Below are positions 1-6,486 of a stretch of 9,942 nucleotides of DNA, one piece after another. Source of the stretch: an uncultured Oscillospiraceae bacterium (GTDB lineage Bacteria; Bacillota; Clostridia; Oscillospirales; Acutalibacteraceae). The stretch spans positions 1 through 9,942 of the forward strand of contig URRG01000050.1 in the NCBI GenBank assembly GCA_900550095.1, in the 5' to 3' direction. A program made the position numbers and the translations under genes. The first letter of the stretch is position 1, and the number at the start of each line of letters is the position of its first letter. The notes under the pieces were generated by a model, which was not told the origin of the DNA, made no database searches, and was given only the letters and a program-made list of their open reading frames with translations.

Positions 1-1785
1 GACGTGCGGGTGATCATCATCAAGCTGGCGGACCGGCTCCACAATATGCGGACCGGTTCCTTCTGGAAGCCCCAAAAGCAGAGGGATAAGTCTTTGGAAA
101 ACATGGAGGTCTATGCGCCCATCGCACACCGGCTGGGGATCCGCGCCATGAAGGAGGAGCTGGAGGATCTTTCCCTCCGGTATTTGGATCCTATCGCCTA
201 CAAGGAAATCGAAGAGGGCCTTCACCTGCGCGAAAGCGAACGGAGTTCGTTCATCGAGAAGACCAAGGAGCAGATCCGGGAACGGGTAAAGGCCTTGATC
301 CCCAACGTATATCTGGAAGGGCGTGTCAAAAGCATAAACGGCATCTACCGCAAGATGTTTATCCAGGGAAAAAATATGGATGAGATTTACGACATATACG
401 CCGTTCGCGTCATAGTGGATACGGTCAACGACTGCTATAACGTGCTGGGAATTGTCCACGATCTCTATCAGCCTCTTCCGAACCGGTTTAAAGATTATAT
501 TTCTACGCCCAAACCGAACGGGTACCAGTCCCTCCATACCACAGTGATCGGGCGGGAGGGGATCCCCTTTGAAATTCAGATCCGCACGTGGGAAATGCAT
601 CATACTGCAGAATACGGCATCGCCGCCCACTGGAAATATAAGCTGGGTCTTTCCAACCGAGAGGATTCCCTTGAAAAGCGCCTCGTTTGGATCCGGCAGA
701 TGCTGGAAAATCAGAAAGACAACGATGACGCCACGGAACTCATTCGGGATATAAAATCCGATCTGGCCCCGGAAGAGGTCTTTGTTTTCACCCCCAAAGG
801 GGCTGTTATCAGCCTTCCGGCTGGTTCTACCGTAATCGACTTTGCCTATGCCATCCACAGCGCGGTAGGCAACAGGATGATAGGCGCCCGGGTGGACAAG
901 CGCATCGTTCCTATCGATTATAAAGTCAAAACAGGGGAGATCGTAGAGATCATAACCACCAAGGAGGAGACAAAGGGTCCTAACAGAGACTGGCTTAAAA
1001 TCGTAAAAACCAGCGAGGCCCGCAACAAAATCCGGCAGTGGTTCAAACGGGAAAAGCGGGATGAAAACATCCAGGAGGGCAAAGCAGAACTGGAAAAGGA
1101 GCTCAAACGCAGTGGTATTGAATACTCGGAGGAAGAGCTCGCCTCTTTTTTGGAAACGATCGGAAAAAAACAGAACTGTCAGACAGCCGATGACGTATAC
1201 GCGGCTATCGGATACGGGGGCATACAGCTCTGGAAAGTCATGCCCAAGATCCGGGAGGATTACCAGAGAGCCAAAAAGATGGCATCAGAACCGCTTATCC
1301 CTCTGCCGGTAAAGCCCTCTGCCGGCGGAAAAGCAGCCAACGGAGTGGTTGTGGACGGCATGGACAACTGCCTGGTAAAGTTTTCGCGCTGCTGCAATCC
1401 TCTTCCGGAAGACGATATTATCGGATTTATCACCCGTGGATTCGGTGTTTCCATTCATAAGCGCAGCTGTTCCAATGTGCCGGAAAATCCTGCGGAGGCC
1501 CAGGAGCCGGAGCGCTGGATCTCTGTGCATTGGAGCGGCAATATCAAAGAAGATTTTCAAACCACCCTGGAGATCCAGGCTGCGGACCGCCCAGGTCTTC
1601 TGGCAGATGTGACACAGCATCTTTTCAATATGCATCTTTCCATTCACGCCCTTAATTCCCGGCAGACGAAGGATGGAAACGCTATTATTTCAGCTACTAT
1701 CACCATTCACGGAAAAGACCATCTGACTGCGATCAAGGATCATCTTTCCGGCATCCGGGGGATTTTGTCTATCCGGCGCACATAA
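1..1785 (+). CDS. relA: Bifunctional (p)ppGpp synthetase/hydrolase Rel, 5' end missing
   Basis: The protein makes (p)ppGpp from ATP and GDP/GTP and also hydrolyses it, so it sets the stringent response; it is cytosolic and ribosome-associated. The frame is open from base 1, giving 594 visible residues. About 130-150 N-terminal residues, most of the HD hydrolase domain, lie upstream of the window. The end of the HD domain is present as KLADRLHNMRT, with the metal-ligand Asp at visible residue 11. The synthetase domain follows (about 100-215): GRVKS, RFKD at 162-165, PKPNGYQSLHTT and EIQIRT. RFKD is the RXKD signature of bifunctional Rel enzymes, as opposed to the EXDD of synthetase-only RelA. 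A TGS domain is at about 260-320. A Cys-rich ribosome-contact domain follows, with RCCNP at 463-467 and HKRSC near 486-490, then a C-terminal ACT domain from about 525. No terminator separates it from the next gene 45 bases on, so it probably heads the operon seen here. The family call is secure; the symbol rel or relA is a naming choice. Confidence 0.96.
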   Translation, partial: DVRVIIIKLADRLHNMRTGSFWKPQKQRDKSLENMEVYAPIAHRLGIRAMKEELEDLSLRYLDPIAYKEIEEGLHLRESERSSFIEKTKEQIRERVKALIPNVYLEGRVKSINGIYRKMFIQGKNMDEIYDIYAVRVIVDTVNDCYNVLGIVHDLYQPLPNRFKDYISTPKPNGYQSLHTTVIGREGIPFEIQIRTWEMHHTAEYGIAAHWKYKLGLSNREDSLEKRLVWIRQMLENQKDNDDATELIRDIKSDLAPEEVFVFTPKGAVISLPAGSTVIDFAYAIHSAVGNRMIGARVDKRIVPIDYKVKTGEIVEIITTKEETKGPNRDWLKIVKTSEARNKIRQWFKREKRDENIQEGKAELEKELKRSGIEYSEEELASFLETIGKKQNCQTADDVYAAIGYGGIQLWKVMPKIREDYQRAKKMASEPLIPLPVKPSAGGKAANGVVVDGMDNCLVKFSRCCNPLPEDDIIGFITRGFGVSIHKRSCSNVPENPAEAQEPERWISVHWSGNIKEDFQTTLEIQAADRPGLLADVTQHLFNMHLSIHALNSRQTKDGNAIISATITIHGKDHLTAIKDHLSGIRGILSIRRT

Positions 1786-1830
1786 GCCGCTCTATCGCTG
1801 CAAAAACAACAGATAAGGAGAACGCTTTAT

Positions 1831-2460
1831 ATGAAGGTTATGACAATAACAGGGGGAGAACTTTTTGAAAACTGCTATTTTGCCATGGACGACGCCACAG
1901 GGCAGGTAGCCGTGATCGACCCGGGCTTTTGGAACCAGCGTTTGGAGGAGGCGGTTCGCCGGACAGGGCCGGAAAATATCAAAATGATTCTGCTCACCCA
2001 TGGACATTTCGATCATATTGCAGGCGTTGCAGGGCTTCAGGAAAAAACCGGGGCGGCCATCTATTTTCCTGAAAAAGAAAAGGATTTCCTTTCCGACCCA
2101 GCCTTGAACCTTATCGGTATGATGCCCACGGGCACCTTTGCCTCCTTTACGCCCGGCGTGTACGTAAAAGAAGGAGATGTGATCCAACTGGGGGACACTT
2201 CCTTTACCGTGCTGGAAACGCCCGGTCATACGCGGGGAAGCTGCTGCTATATGACACAAGAAGCTATCTTTTCAGGAGATACGCTGTTTTTCTGCAGCGC
2301 AGGCAGAACGGATTTTCCTACCGGCAGCGGCGCAGAACTGACGGCGTCTCTGAAGAGGCTTTCCGCTCTTCCGGGGGACTATGCCGTATATCCGGGCCAT
2401 GAGGGCGCCACTACCCTTCAATACGAAAGACTGTATAATCCCTATATGGCGGGAAGATAA
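1831..2460 (+). CDS. Metallo-beta-lactamase-fold hydrolase (glyoxalase II-like)
   Basis: A 209-residue single-domain MBL-fold protein. The metal site is complete: THGHFDH gives H57, H59, D61 and H62, followed by H133 in PGHTRGS, D150 in SGDTLF and H190 in YPGHEG. Two metal ions, usually zinc or iron, are expected. The short length and the ending PGHEGATTLQYERLYNPYM resemble the small YcbL/glyoxalase II-like group, which lacks the separate C-terminal helical substrate domain of classical glyoxalase II. Thioester or similar ester hydrolysis is likely, but the substrate cannot be read from the sequence. The ATG at 1831 follows TAAGGAG ending at 1820, ten bases upstream. No signal peptide is seen, so it is cytosolic. 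It sits between rel and hemZ, an arrangement I recall as common in Clostridia; co-transcription is inferred from the short gaps and the lack of a terminator. Confidence 0.9.
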   Translation: MKVMTITGGELFENCYFAMDDATGQVAVIDPGFWNQRLEEAVRRTGPENIKMILLTHGHFDHIAGVAGLQEKTGAAIYFPEKEKDFLSDPALNLIGMMPTGTFASFTPGVYVKEGDVIQLGDTSFTVLETPGHTRGSCCYMTQEAIFSGDTLFFCSAGRTDFPTGSGAELTASLKRLSALPGDYAVYPGHEGATTLQYERLYNPYMAGR

Positions 2461-2529
2461 CATCGAATAGCATAAAAATCCGGCGCTGCTTTCGACGGCG
2501 CATTTCCGGTTTATGAAAGGCGGCGCTTT

Positions 2530-4011
2530 ATGACTGTATTGATTAGCGGACATTCTTTCCATTACGAAATGGAGAACCTCTGCAGGCTGTTTTTCCATCA
2601 TCAGCCCATCCGGGTTCTGGAAAATGGAGAACGAGGAGAGGATTCCATCCTTCTTTTCACAGGCGTTGTGCATACCTCCTTCGGCGGAAGGATCCTGGTT
2701 TCCCTTCAAACAAAAACCGGGACGGCGATCCGCTGCGAAGCCTTCGGCAGGGAACTCTTTTTAGATGAGCAGGAGATCGAGCGCAGAATGGGAGTCCTTG
2801 TGTTCGGGCTGCTCTGCGATTTTTGCGGGATCCGGCCCAGATGGGGAATTCTGACCGGCGTCCGTCCAGTAAAGCTTCTTCGTTCTCTGAAGGAACGTCA
2901 TGGCGAGGAAGAGGCCCTGCGCCTTTTTCAGGATCGGTATTTAGTAACGCCGGAAAAAACGGAGCTGAGCCGCGCTACGATGTGGAACGAACAAATAATT
3001 CTGGACCGTTCGCGAAAAGATTCCTTCAGCCTGTATATTTCTATTCCTTTCTGCCCTACTCGATGCTCTTATTGCTCGTTTGTATCTTCTTCTGTAGAGA
3101 AAAGCATGAAGCTCGTACCGGAATATGTGGAAAAGCTCTGCGAGGAGATCCGATATACGGGAGAAGTCGCGTCCGCCTGCGGACTTCGGCTGGAGTCCGT
3201 ATATTTCGGGGGAGGTACGCCCACCACCCTTTCTGCGGAACAGCTGGAACTTCTTCTGCAGACGGTGCGATCCTCTTTTGATCTTTCCCATTCTCAGGAA
3301 TTCACGGTGGAAGCCGGCAGACCGGACACGATAACAAGAGAAAAGCTCTTAGCTCTTCAAAAGAACGGCGTGACACGGATCAGCATCAACCCGCAAACGT
3401 TCAATGATTCCGTTTTGGCGGAAATTGGACGGAAGCATTCGGCGGCTCAAACCCTGGAGGCCTTCCGGTTGGCCAGAAAATGCGGGATGGAGAATATCAA
3501 TATGGATTTGATCGCAGGCCTTCCCACCGATACGGAAGAGAGCTTTAAGGCCACTTTGGACCGCATATTGGAACTGGAGCCGGAAAGTGTCACGGTACAT
3601 ACCCTATCGCTGAAGCGTTCCGCCAGGCTGTACCAGGAGGAGGGCGGCACCGCTCCGGAGGACGAGGGTTCTGTGGCTGCAGCCATGCTGGAATATGCGG
3701 ATTCTTCTCTGACAAAGGGCGGATATATACCCTATTATTTATACCGCCAAAGCAGGATGGTGGGAAATCTGGAAAATACAGGCTGGTGCAAACCGGGCTT
3801 TGAGAGCCCTTACAATGTGTATATCATGGATGAGACCCATACGATTCTGGCCTGCGGGGCGGGAGCCGCCACAAAGGTGAAAGATCCTGATTCGGACCGG
3901 CTGGAACGCATTTTTAATTTCAAGTTTCCATATGAATATATCAGCCGTTTTACGGAAATCCTTGCTAGAAAAAAGCGGGTGAAAGAGATTTATGAGGAAT
4001 TCAGAAAATAG
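2530..4011 (+). CDS. hemZ: Radical SAM coproporphyrinogen dehydrogenase-like protein HemZ
   Basis: A 493-residue radical SAM protein of the HemZ branch of the HemN/HemW superfamily. The 4Fe-4S/SAM motif CPTRCSYC gives C175, C179 and C182, preceded by YISIPF. The SAM-contact motif GGGTP is at 227-231, RISINPQTFND at 283-293 and MDLIAGLPTDT at 325-335. A HemZ-type region YYLYRQSRMVGNLENTGW is at 402-419. The first 165 or so residues form the extra N-terminal domain that separates HemZ (about 490-500 aa) from shorter HemW. HemZ is annotated as an oxygen-independent coproporphyrinogen III oxidase, but many anaerobes that carry it have no full heme pathway, so the physiological role is less certain than the family. 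The ATG at 2530 has GAAAGG ending at 2520, nine bases away. It overlaps the next gene by 20 bases, which suggests translational coupling. Confidence 0.92.
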   Translation: MTVLISGHSFHYEMENLCRLFFHHQPIRVLENGERGEDSILLFTGVVHTSFGGRILVSLQTKTGTAIRCEAFGRELFLDEQEIERRMGVLVFGLLCDFCGIRPRWGILTGVRPVKLLRSLKERHGEEEALRLFQDRYLVTPEKTELSRATMWNEQIILDRSRKDSFSLYISIPFCPTRCSYCSFVSSSVEKSMKLVPEYVEKLCEEIRYTGEVASACGLRLESVYFGGGTPTTLSAEQLELLLQTVRSSFDLSHSQEFTVEAGRPDTITREKLLALQKNGVTRISINPQTFNDSVLAEIGRKHSAAQTLEAFRLARKCGMENINMDLIAGLPTDTEESFKATLDRILELEPESVTVHTLSLKRSARLYQEEGGTAPEDEGSVAAAMLEYADSSLTKGGYIPYYLYRQSRMVGNLENTGWCKPGFESPYNVYIMDETHTILACGAGAATKVKDPDSDRLERIFNFKFPYEYISRFTEILARKKRVKEIYEEFRK

Positions 4012-4948
4012 ATACCGTGTATTCGAAAATGACCTTTCCAATATCAACCGGCGGGCGGTTGCTTCTCCGAAGGAGTTTATTCGTGAGTCGGAACGGGAAT
4101 ACAGGGCTTCTCTCACAGAAGCCGCCTGTTTTTTGGAGCGGAGGACGGGTTCCATACGGATCGTAATGCTGGCCGGGCCTTCTTCCAGCGGCAAGACAAC
4201 TACGGCAAGGGTGCTCATGGAGATTCTGCGCGAAATGGGGATCTACAGCATAGATGTTTCTTTGGATGATTTTTATAAACCACATGAGAACTCGCCTGTT
4301 TTGCCTGACGGCCGTCCTGACTTTGAATCTCCCGACGCGTTGGATATCCCCCAGATAGGTCGGTGTCTGAAGGAGATTATGGAACATCACAGAAGCGACC
4401 TTCCCATCTTTGATTTTTCTACCCATATGCCTTCTGTCAAAAGGCGGTGCGTAGAGCTGCCTGAACATTCCGTCGTGATCGTGGAAGGGCTGCACGCTCT
4501 GAATCCCGTCATCACCCAAGGACTGCCGGAAGACGGCCTTCTGCGGGTCTATCTCAGCGTAAAGCAGGGAGTCAAAGAAGGTGGAAGCGAACAAATCTCG
4601 CCTAACGACGTCCGGTTTCTCCGCCGCCTTGTGCGGGATTACAGGTTCCGCAGCTCGGCGCCGGAAAAAACATTGGAGCTGTGGCCGGATGTAATGGCAG
4701 GTGAATATAAATATATCAAGCCGTTCCGCCCCATAGCGGATTTTAATATCAATACTTTTCACAGCTATGAGCTCTGTGTTTTGAAGGAGCCTGCGCTGGC
4801 ACTGCTGGATCAAATAGAAGAGACAAAGGAGCAGATGCGAAAGAACGGAGAATGGCTGCGCGGAATAAAAGAACTATTGCAGAAAGTTTCGCCTCTGCCT
4901 GCGGACCTGATTCCGGAGTCTTCTATTTTGAAGGAATTTATCGGGTAA
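3992..4948 (+). CDS. Uridine kinase-type nucleoside kinase, short form
   Basis: A 318-residue P-loop kinase of the phosphoribulokinase/uridine kinase family, expected to phosphorylate a nucleoside with ATP. Walker A is GPSSSGKTT at 62-70. SLDDFYKP at 90-97 carries the substrate-site acidic residues. The Walker B-like strand VVIVEGLHALNP is at 161-172. The lid and C-terminal region contain RRLVRDYRFR at 211-220 and the IADFNINTFHSYEL segment. Clostridial relatives that I recall as 'nucleoside kinase' are often about 550 aa, with a TGS/ThrRS-like N-terminal part before the kinase. Here only about 60 residues precede the P-loop, so this is a kinase-only form. The start is the ATG inside the end of hemZ; it has only a weak GAAAGAG ribosome site about five bases upstream, consistent with coupling to hemZ translation. 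No frameshift or missing catalytic motif was seen. The natural substrate is not determined. Confidence 0.88.
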   Translation: MRNSENRYRVFENDLSNINRRAVASPKEFIRESEREYRASLTEAACFLERRTGSIRIVMLAGPSSSGKTTTARVLMEILREMGIYSIDVSLDDFYKPHENSPVLPDGRPDFESPDALDIPQIGRCLKEIMEHHRSDLPIFDFSTHMPSVKRRCVELPEHSVVIVEGLHALNPVITQGLPEDGLLRVYLSVKQGVKEGGSEQISPNDVRFLRRLVRDYRFRSSAPEKTLELWPDVMAGEYKYIKPFRPIADFNINTFHSYELCVLKEPALALLDQIEETKEQMRKNGEWLRGIKELLQKVSPLPADLIPESSILKEFIG

Positions 4949-4972
4949 TAGGGTAATGTTTACATTTCGTTC

Positions 4973-5001
4973 TTGTTTTTCCATGCCCGCAGTGTTATAA
5001 T
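4973..5001 (+). promoter_or_regulatory. Extended -10 sigma-A promoter for the zinc-ribbon gene
   Basis: A perfect TATAAT is at 4996-5001, preceded by TG one base upstream (TGTTATAAT), which is an extended -10 element. A weak -35 TTGTTT at 4973-4978 stands 17 bases away. Transcription should start near 5008, only about 20 bases before the start codon at 5029. It lies just after the kinase stop codon and opens a separate transcription unit. Confidence 0.7.
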
Positions 5002-5028
5002 TTGGTCAATAAAAGGAGTGTGATACCG

Positions 5029-5397
5029 ATGGGACTTCTTGAGGATGTTGTTATCAACGCTAAATCTGCGGTTACTGTTGTAAGTGAGAAAGCCGGAAAG
5101 ATTGTAGATATTTCTAAACTTAGGATCAATGCTGCCGAACTGAATAATGAGATCAATAAGCGGTACGAATCGCTGGGCCGTGTGGTATACGATGCAAAAA
5201 AAACGGATAACAGCGCAGAGGAGCTTGTTTCTGAGTGTGTTGCGGCTATTGACGATCTGTATGAGCAGCTGGACGCTGTGAATGAGCAGATTTCCGCGAT
5301 TCGAAACAGAACGATCTGCAATGTGTGCGGTGAAGAGAATCCGCAGGGCGCCAGCTATTGCTGCAAATGCGGTACGAAATTAGACGGCGGCAAGTGA
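5029..5397 (+). CDS. Small helical protein with C-terminal zinc ribbon, function unknown
   Basis: A 122-residue soluble protein. Residues 1-95 look mostly alpha-helical with heptad-like spacing, including LNNEINKRYESLGRVVYDAK and DDLYEQLDAVNEQISAIRN, so a short coiled coil is likely. Residues 97-114 form a zinc ribbon: C97-x2-C100 and C111-x2-C114, with an extra Cys at 112. The spacing and the GxxNPxGxxYCxxCG flavour match the zinc-ribbon/DZANK-like class that ends many Firmicute proteins of unknown role. No membrane segment or enzyme motif is visible. The ATG at 5029 is chosen because AAGGAG ends at 5018, ten bases away; an in-frame TTG at 5002 and GTG at 5020 are upstream of, or too close to, that site. 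The gene has its own promoter and a strong terminator, so it is monocistronic. Confidence 0.85.
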   Translation: MGLLEDVVINAKSAVTVVSEKAGKIVDISKLRINAAELNNEINKRYESLGRVVYDAKKTDNSAEELVSECVAAIDDLYEQLDAVNEQISAIRNRTICNVCGEENPQGASYCCKCGTKLDGGK

Positions 5398-5402
5398 AAT
5401 CG

Positions 5403-5439
5403 AAAAGGGATGGTATAAAAATTATACCATCCCTTTTTT
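5403..5439 (+). terminator. Strong intrinsic terminator after the zinc-ribbon gene
   Basis: GGGATGGTATAA (5407-5418) and TTATACCATCCC (5422-5433) form a perfect 12-bp stem with an AAA loop. Flanking A4 and T4 can extend it to 16 bp, and six T follow at 5434-5439. It starts six bases after the stop codon. The near-symmetric A and T flanks could let it work on both strands. Confidence 0.95.
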
Positions 5440-5525
5440 GTGCGGAGAGGGCTCCGCATCCTGATTATAGGACTTCCGCCTTCTCTGAACAGAATTTGTA
5501 TTGCGCATACCTGTGAGGAATTCGT

Positions 5526-5609
5526 ATGACGGATGCTTATAGGCATGCGCTTTTTGATAATTCAAAAGAGGCGGGGAAGCTTCGGCGCAAGCTACGATTT
5601 TACAAATAG
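5526..5609 (+). CDS. Possible 27-residue basic microprotein or 5' remnant of a broken gene
   Basis: The ATG at 5526 follows TGAGGA (5513-5518), about seven to nine bases away, which is a fair ribosome site. It opens a 27-codon frame rich in Lys and Arg (ending KLRRKLRFYK) that stops at TAG 5607-5609. Right after the stop, the neighbouring plus frame (open from 5530) continues for another 51 codons, so a single-base frameshift in a formerly longer gene is an alternative. No homologous family is recognised. A convincing promoter upstream was not found. Confidence 0.2.
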   Translation: MTDAYRHALFDNSKEAGKLRRKLRFYK

Positions 5610-5629
5610 ACGATTCCAGTTTTCAGTTT

Positions 5630-5658
5630 TTGACAGGCAGTATATTCAAGAATATATT
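5630..5658 (+). promoter_or_regulatory. Near-consensus promoter overlapped by an inverted repeat
   Basis: TTGACA at 5630-5635 is a perfect -35, and TATATT at 5653-5658 is a five-of-six -10 at the ideal 17-base spacing. A perfect inverted repeat TATATTC-AA-GAATATA (5641-5656) fills the spacer and most of the -10, where a repressor operator would sit. Transcription would begin near 5665. The nearest real gene downstream is nfeD at 6013, so the product would be either a small RNA or a leader of about 350 bases. The element is easy to see; its activity is inferred. Confidence 0.5.
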
Positions 5659-5889
5659 ATGAGACTGGAAAACGAGGTGATGCTGCAGAAATCACGTAAA
5701 GCAGATCCTTTGGAGCATATACCAGTGAGGCTTTGCAGCTTTATTGTTAAATCCATGAGATAAAATGTTTTTTCAAGGCAAAAGCAAAAGAAAGAGACAC
5801 AGCCCGCCGCAATTCGCTCGGCTATGCTGGAGGGAGTAGGATATCCAAAACGGGAAATACAGGGCAAAACAGAGTTTTTTGTCATATTT

Positions 5890-5925
5890 TTGACGTTTGT
5901 ATTCCTTTTATGCCTATGATATGAT
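5890..5925 (+). promoter_or_regulatory. Probable promoter of the nfeD-SPFH operon
   Basis: Two overlapping sigma-A arrangements are possible: TTGACG (5890-5895) with TATGAT (5915-5920) at 19 bases, or TTGTAT (5897-5902) with TATGAT (5920-5925) at 17 bases. Both end about 90-100 bases before the nfeD start codon. Which one is used cannot be told. Confidence 0.5.
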
Positions 5926-6012
5926 TATACCAACATCCAAACACATATATATGGACGTGAAGATGGAAGGAGAAGTTTTTCCAACGGAAAAGCTGGAAAG
6001 GAAGGTGCGAAA

Positions 6013-6471
6013 ATGCCCTATATTTGGTTAGCCATGATCATTCTGGCGATCGTGGTGGAATCGGCTACCACACAGCTTGTCTCAATCTGGTTCGTGGCGG
6101 GAGGCGCAGCGGCTTTGATCGCCTCGCTTTGCGGGGCTCCCATATGGTTGCAGAGCGTTTTGTTTGTGGCTGTAACGGGAATACTGCTGTTGGTTACGCG
6201 GCCTTTTGTACGCAGAAAGCTGGATGCCAGAACCACCCGGACAAATGCGGACCGCTATATCGGGAAAAAAGCCGTAGTTATAGTCCCTATCGACAATAGG
6301 GCTGGGAGCGGGCAGGTAAAGGTTCTGGGAAGCATATGGACAGCGCGTTCCGCTGATAACTCTTCGATTCCGGAGGGAGCGGACGTATCGGTTCAGTCCA
6401 TTGAAGGAGTGAAGCTGATCGTGGCGCAGGCAGACGATACACCGGGCCCCTCAGAGAGTGCGGCCCAATAA
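6013..6471 (+). CDS. NfeD-family membrane protein, short form
   Basis: A 152-residue protein with hydrophobic N-terminal segments, roughly residues 3-18, 24-40 and 46-64, then a soluble domain at about 80-140 of the NfeD C-terminal OB-fold type. A typical signature is IGKKAVVIVPIDN followed by GQVKVLGSIWTARSADNSSIPEGADVSVQSIEGVKLIV. It lacks the N-terminal ClpP-like protease domain of long NfeD proteins. Family knowledge: short NfeD proteins sit beside and bind SPFH/stomatin-like proteins in the membrane; no enzymatic activity is expected. The OB fold should face the cytosol. The ATG at 6013 follows AAAGGAAGG ending at 6005, seven bases away. The SPFH gene follows after 15 bases, so the two are co-transcribed. 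The C-terminal tail is Pro/Ser/Ala-rich and probably disordered. Confidence 0.88.
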   Translation: MPYIWLAMIILAIVVESATTQLVSIWFVAGGAAALIASLCGAPIWLQSVLFVAVTGILLLVTRPFVRRKLDARTTRTNADRYIGKKAVVIVPIDNRAGSGQVKVLGSIWTARSADNSSIPEGADVSVQSIEGVKLIVAQADDTPGPSESAAQ

Positions 6472-6486
6472 AAAGGAGTTTTGAGT

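Larger units (their letters stand above)
5440..6012. other. Long region without a convincing gene
   Basis: This 573-base gap separates the zinc-ribbon unit from the nfeD operon. It holds a 7-bp hairpin (TGCGGAG/CTCCGCA at 5441-5458, no T-run), a possible 27-codon frame at 5526-5609, a near-consensus promoter with an inverted repeat at 5630-5658, short open frames on both strands between 5533 and 5918, and the promoter of the nfeD operon at about 5890-5925. No tRNA, rRNA or riboswitch family was recognised. The content looks like gene decay, a dispersed repeat, or a small-RNA locus; the sequence alone does not decide. Confidence 0.5.

Noticed and set aside
2513..2533. Six-codon frame whose TGA overlaps the hemZ ATG
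   Set aside because: Too short and without a ribosome site of its own; the GAAAGG inside it serves hemZ.
4001..4813. 270-codon minus-strand frame opposite the nucleoside kinase
   Set aside because: The plus strand has an intact P-loop kinase; the minus translation has no recognisable motif.
1..4948. Rel plus nucleoside kinase plus MBL hydrolase as a defence-type nucleotide-signalling system
   Set aside because: All are housekeeping-type proteins with full-length Rel architecture in a layout I recall from many Clostridia; no effector, toxin or mobile-element sign is present.
4943..4957. Tandem GGGTAAT repeats after the kinase
   Set aside because: Only two short copies, one inside the stop codon region; most likely chance.
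5441..5458. Hairpin TGCGGAG/CTCCGCA as a second terminator
   Set aside because: No T-run follows it and the terminator just upstream already suffices.
5951..6031. 26-codon frame overlapping the nfeD start
   Set aside because: No ribosome site before its ATG, and the clear AAGG site downstream serves nfeD.
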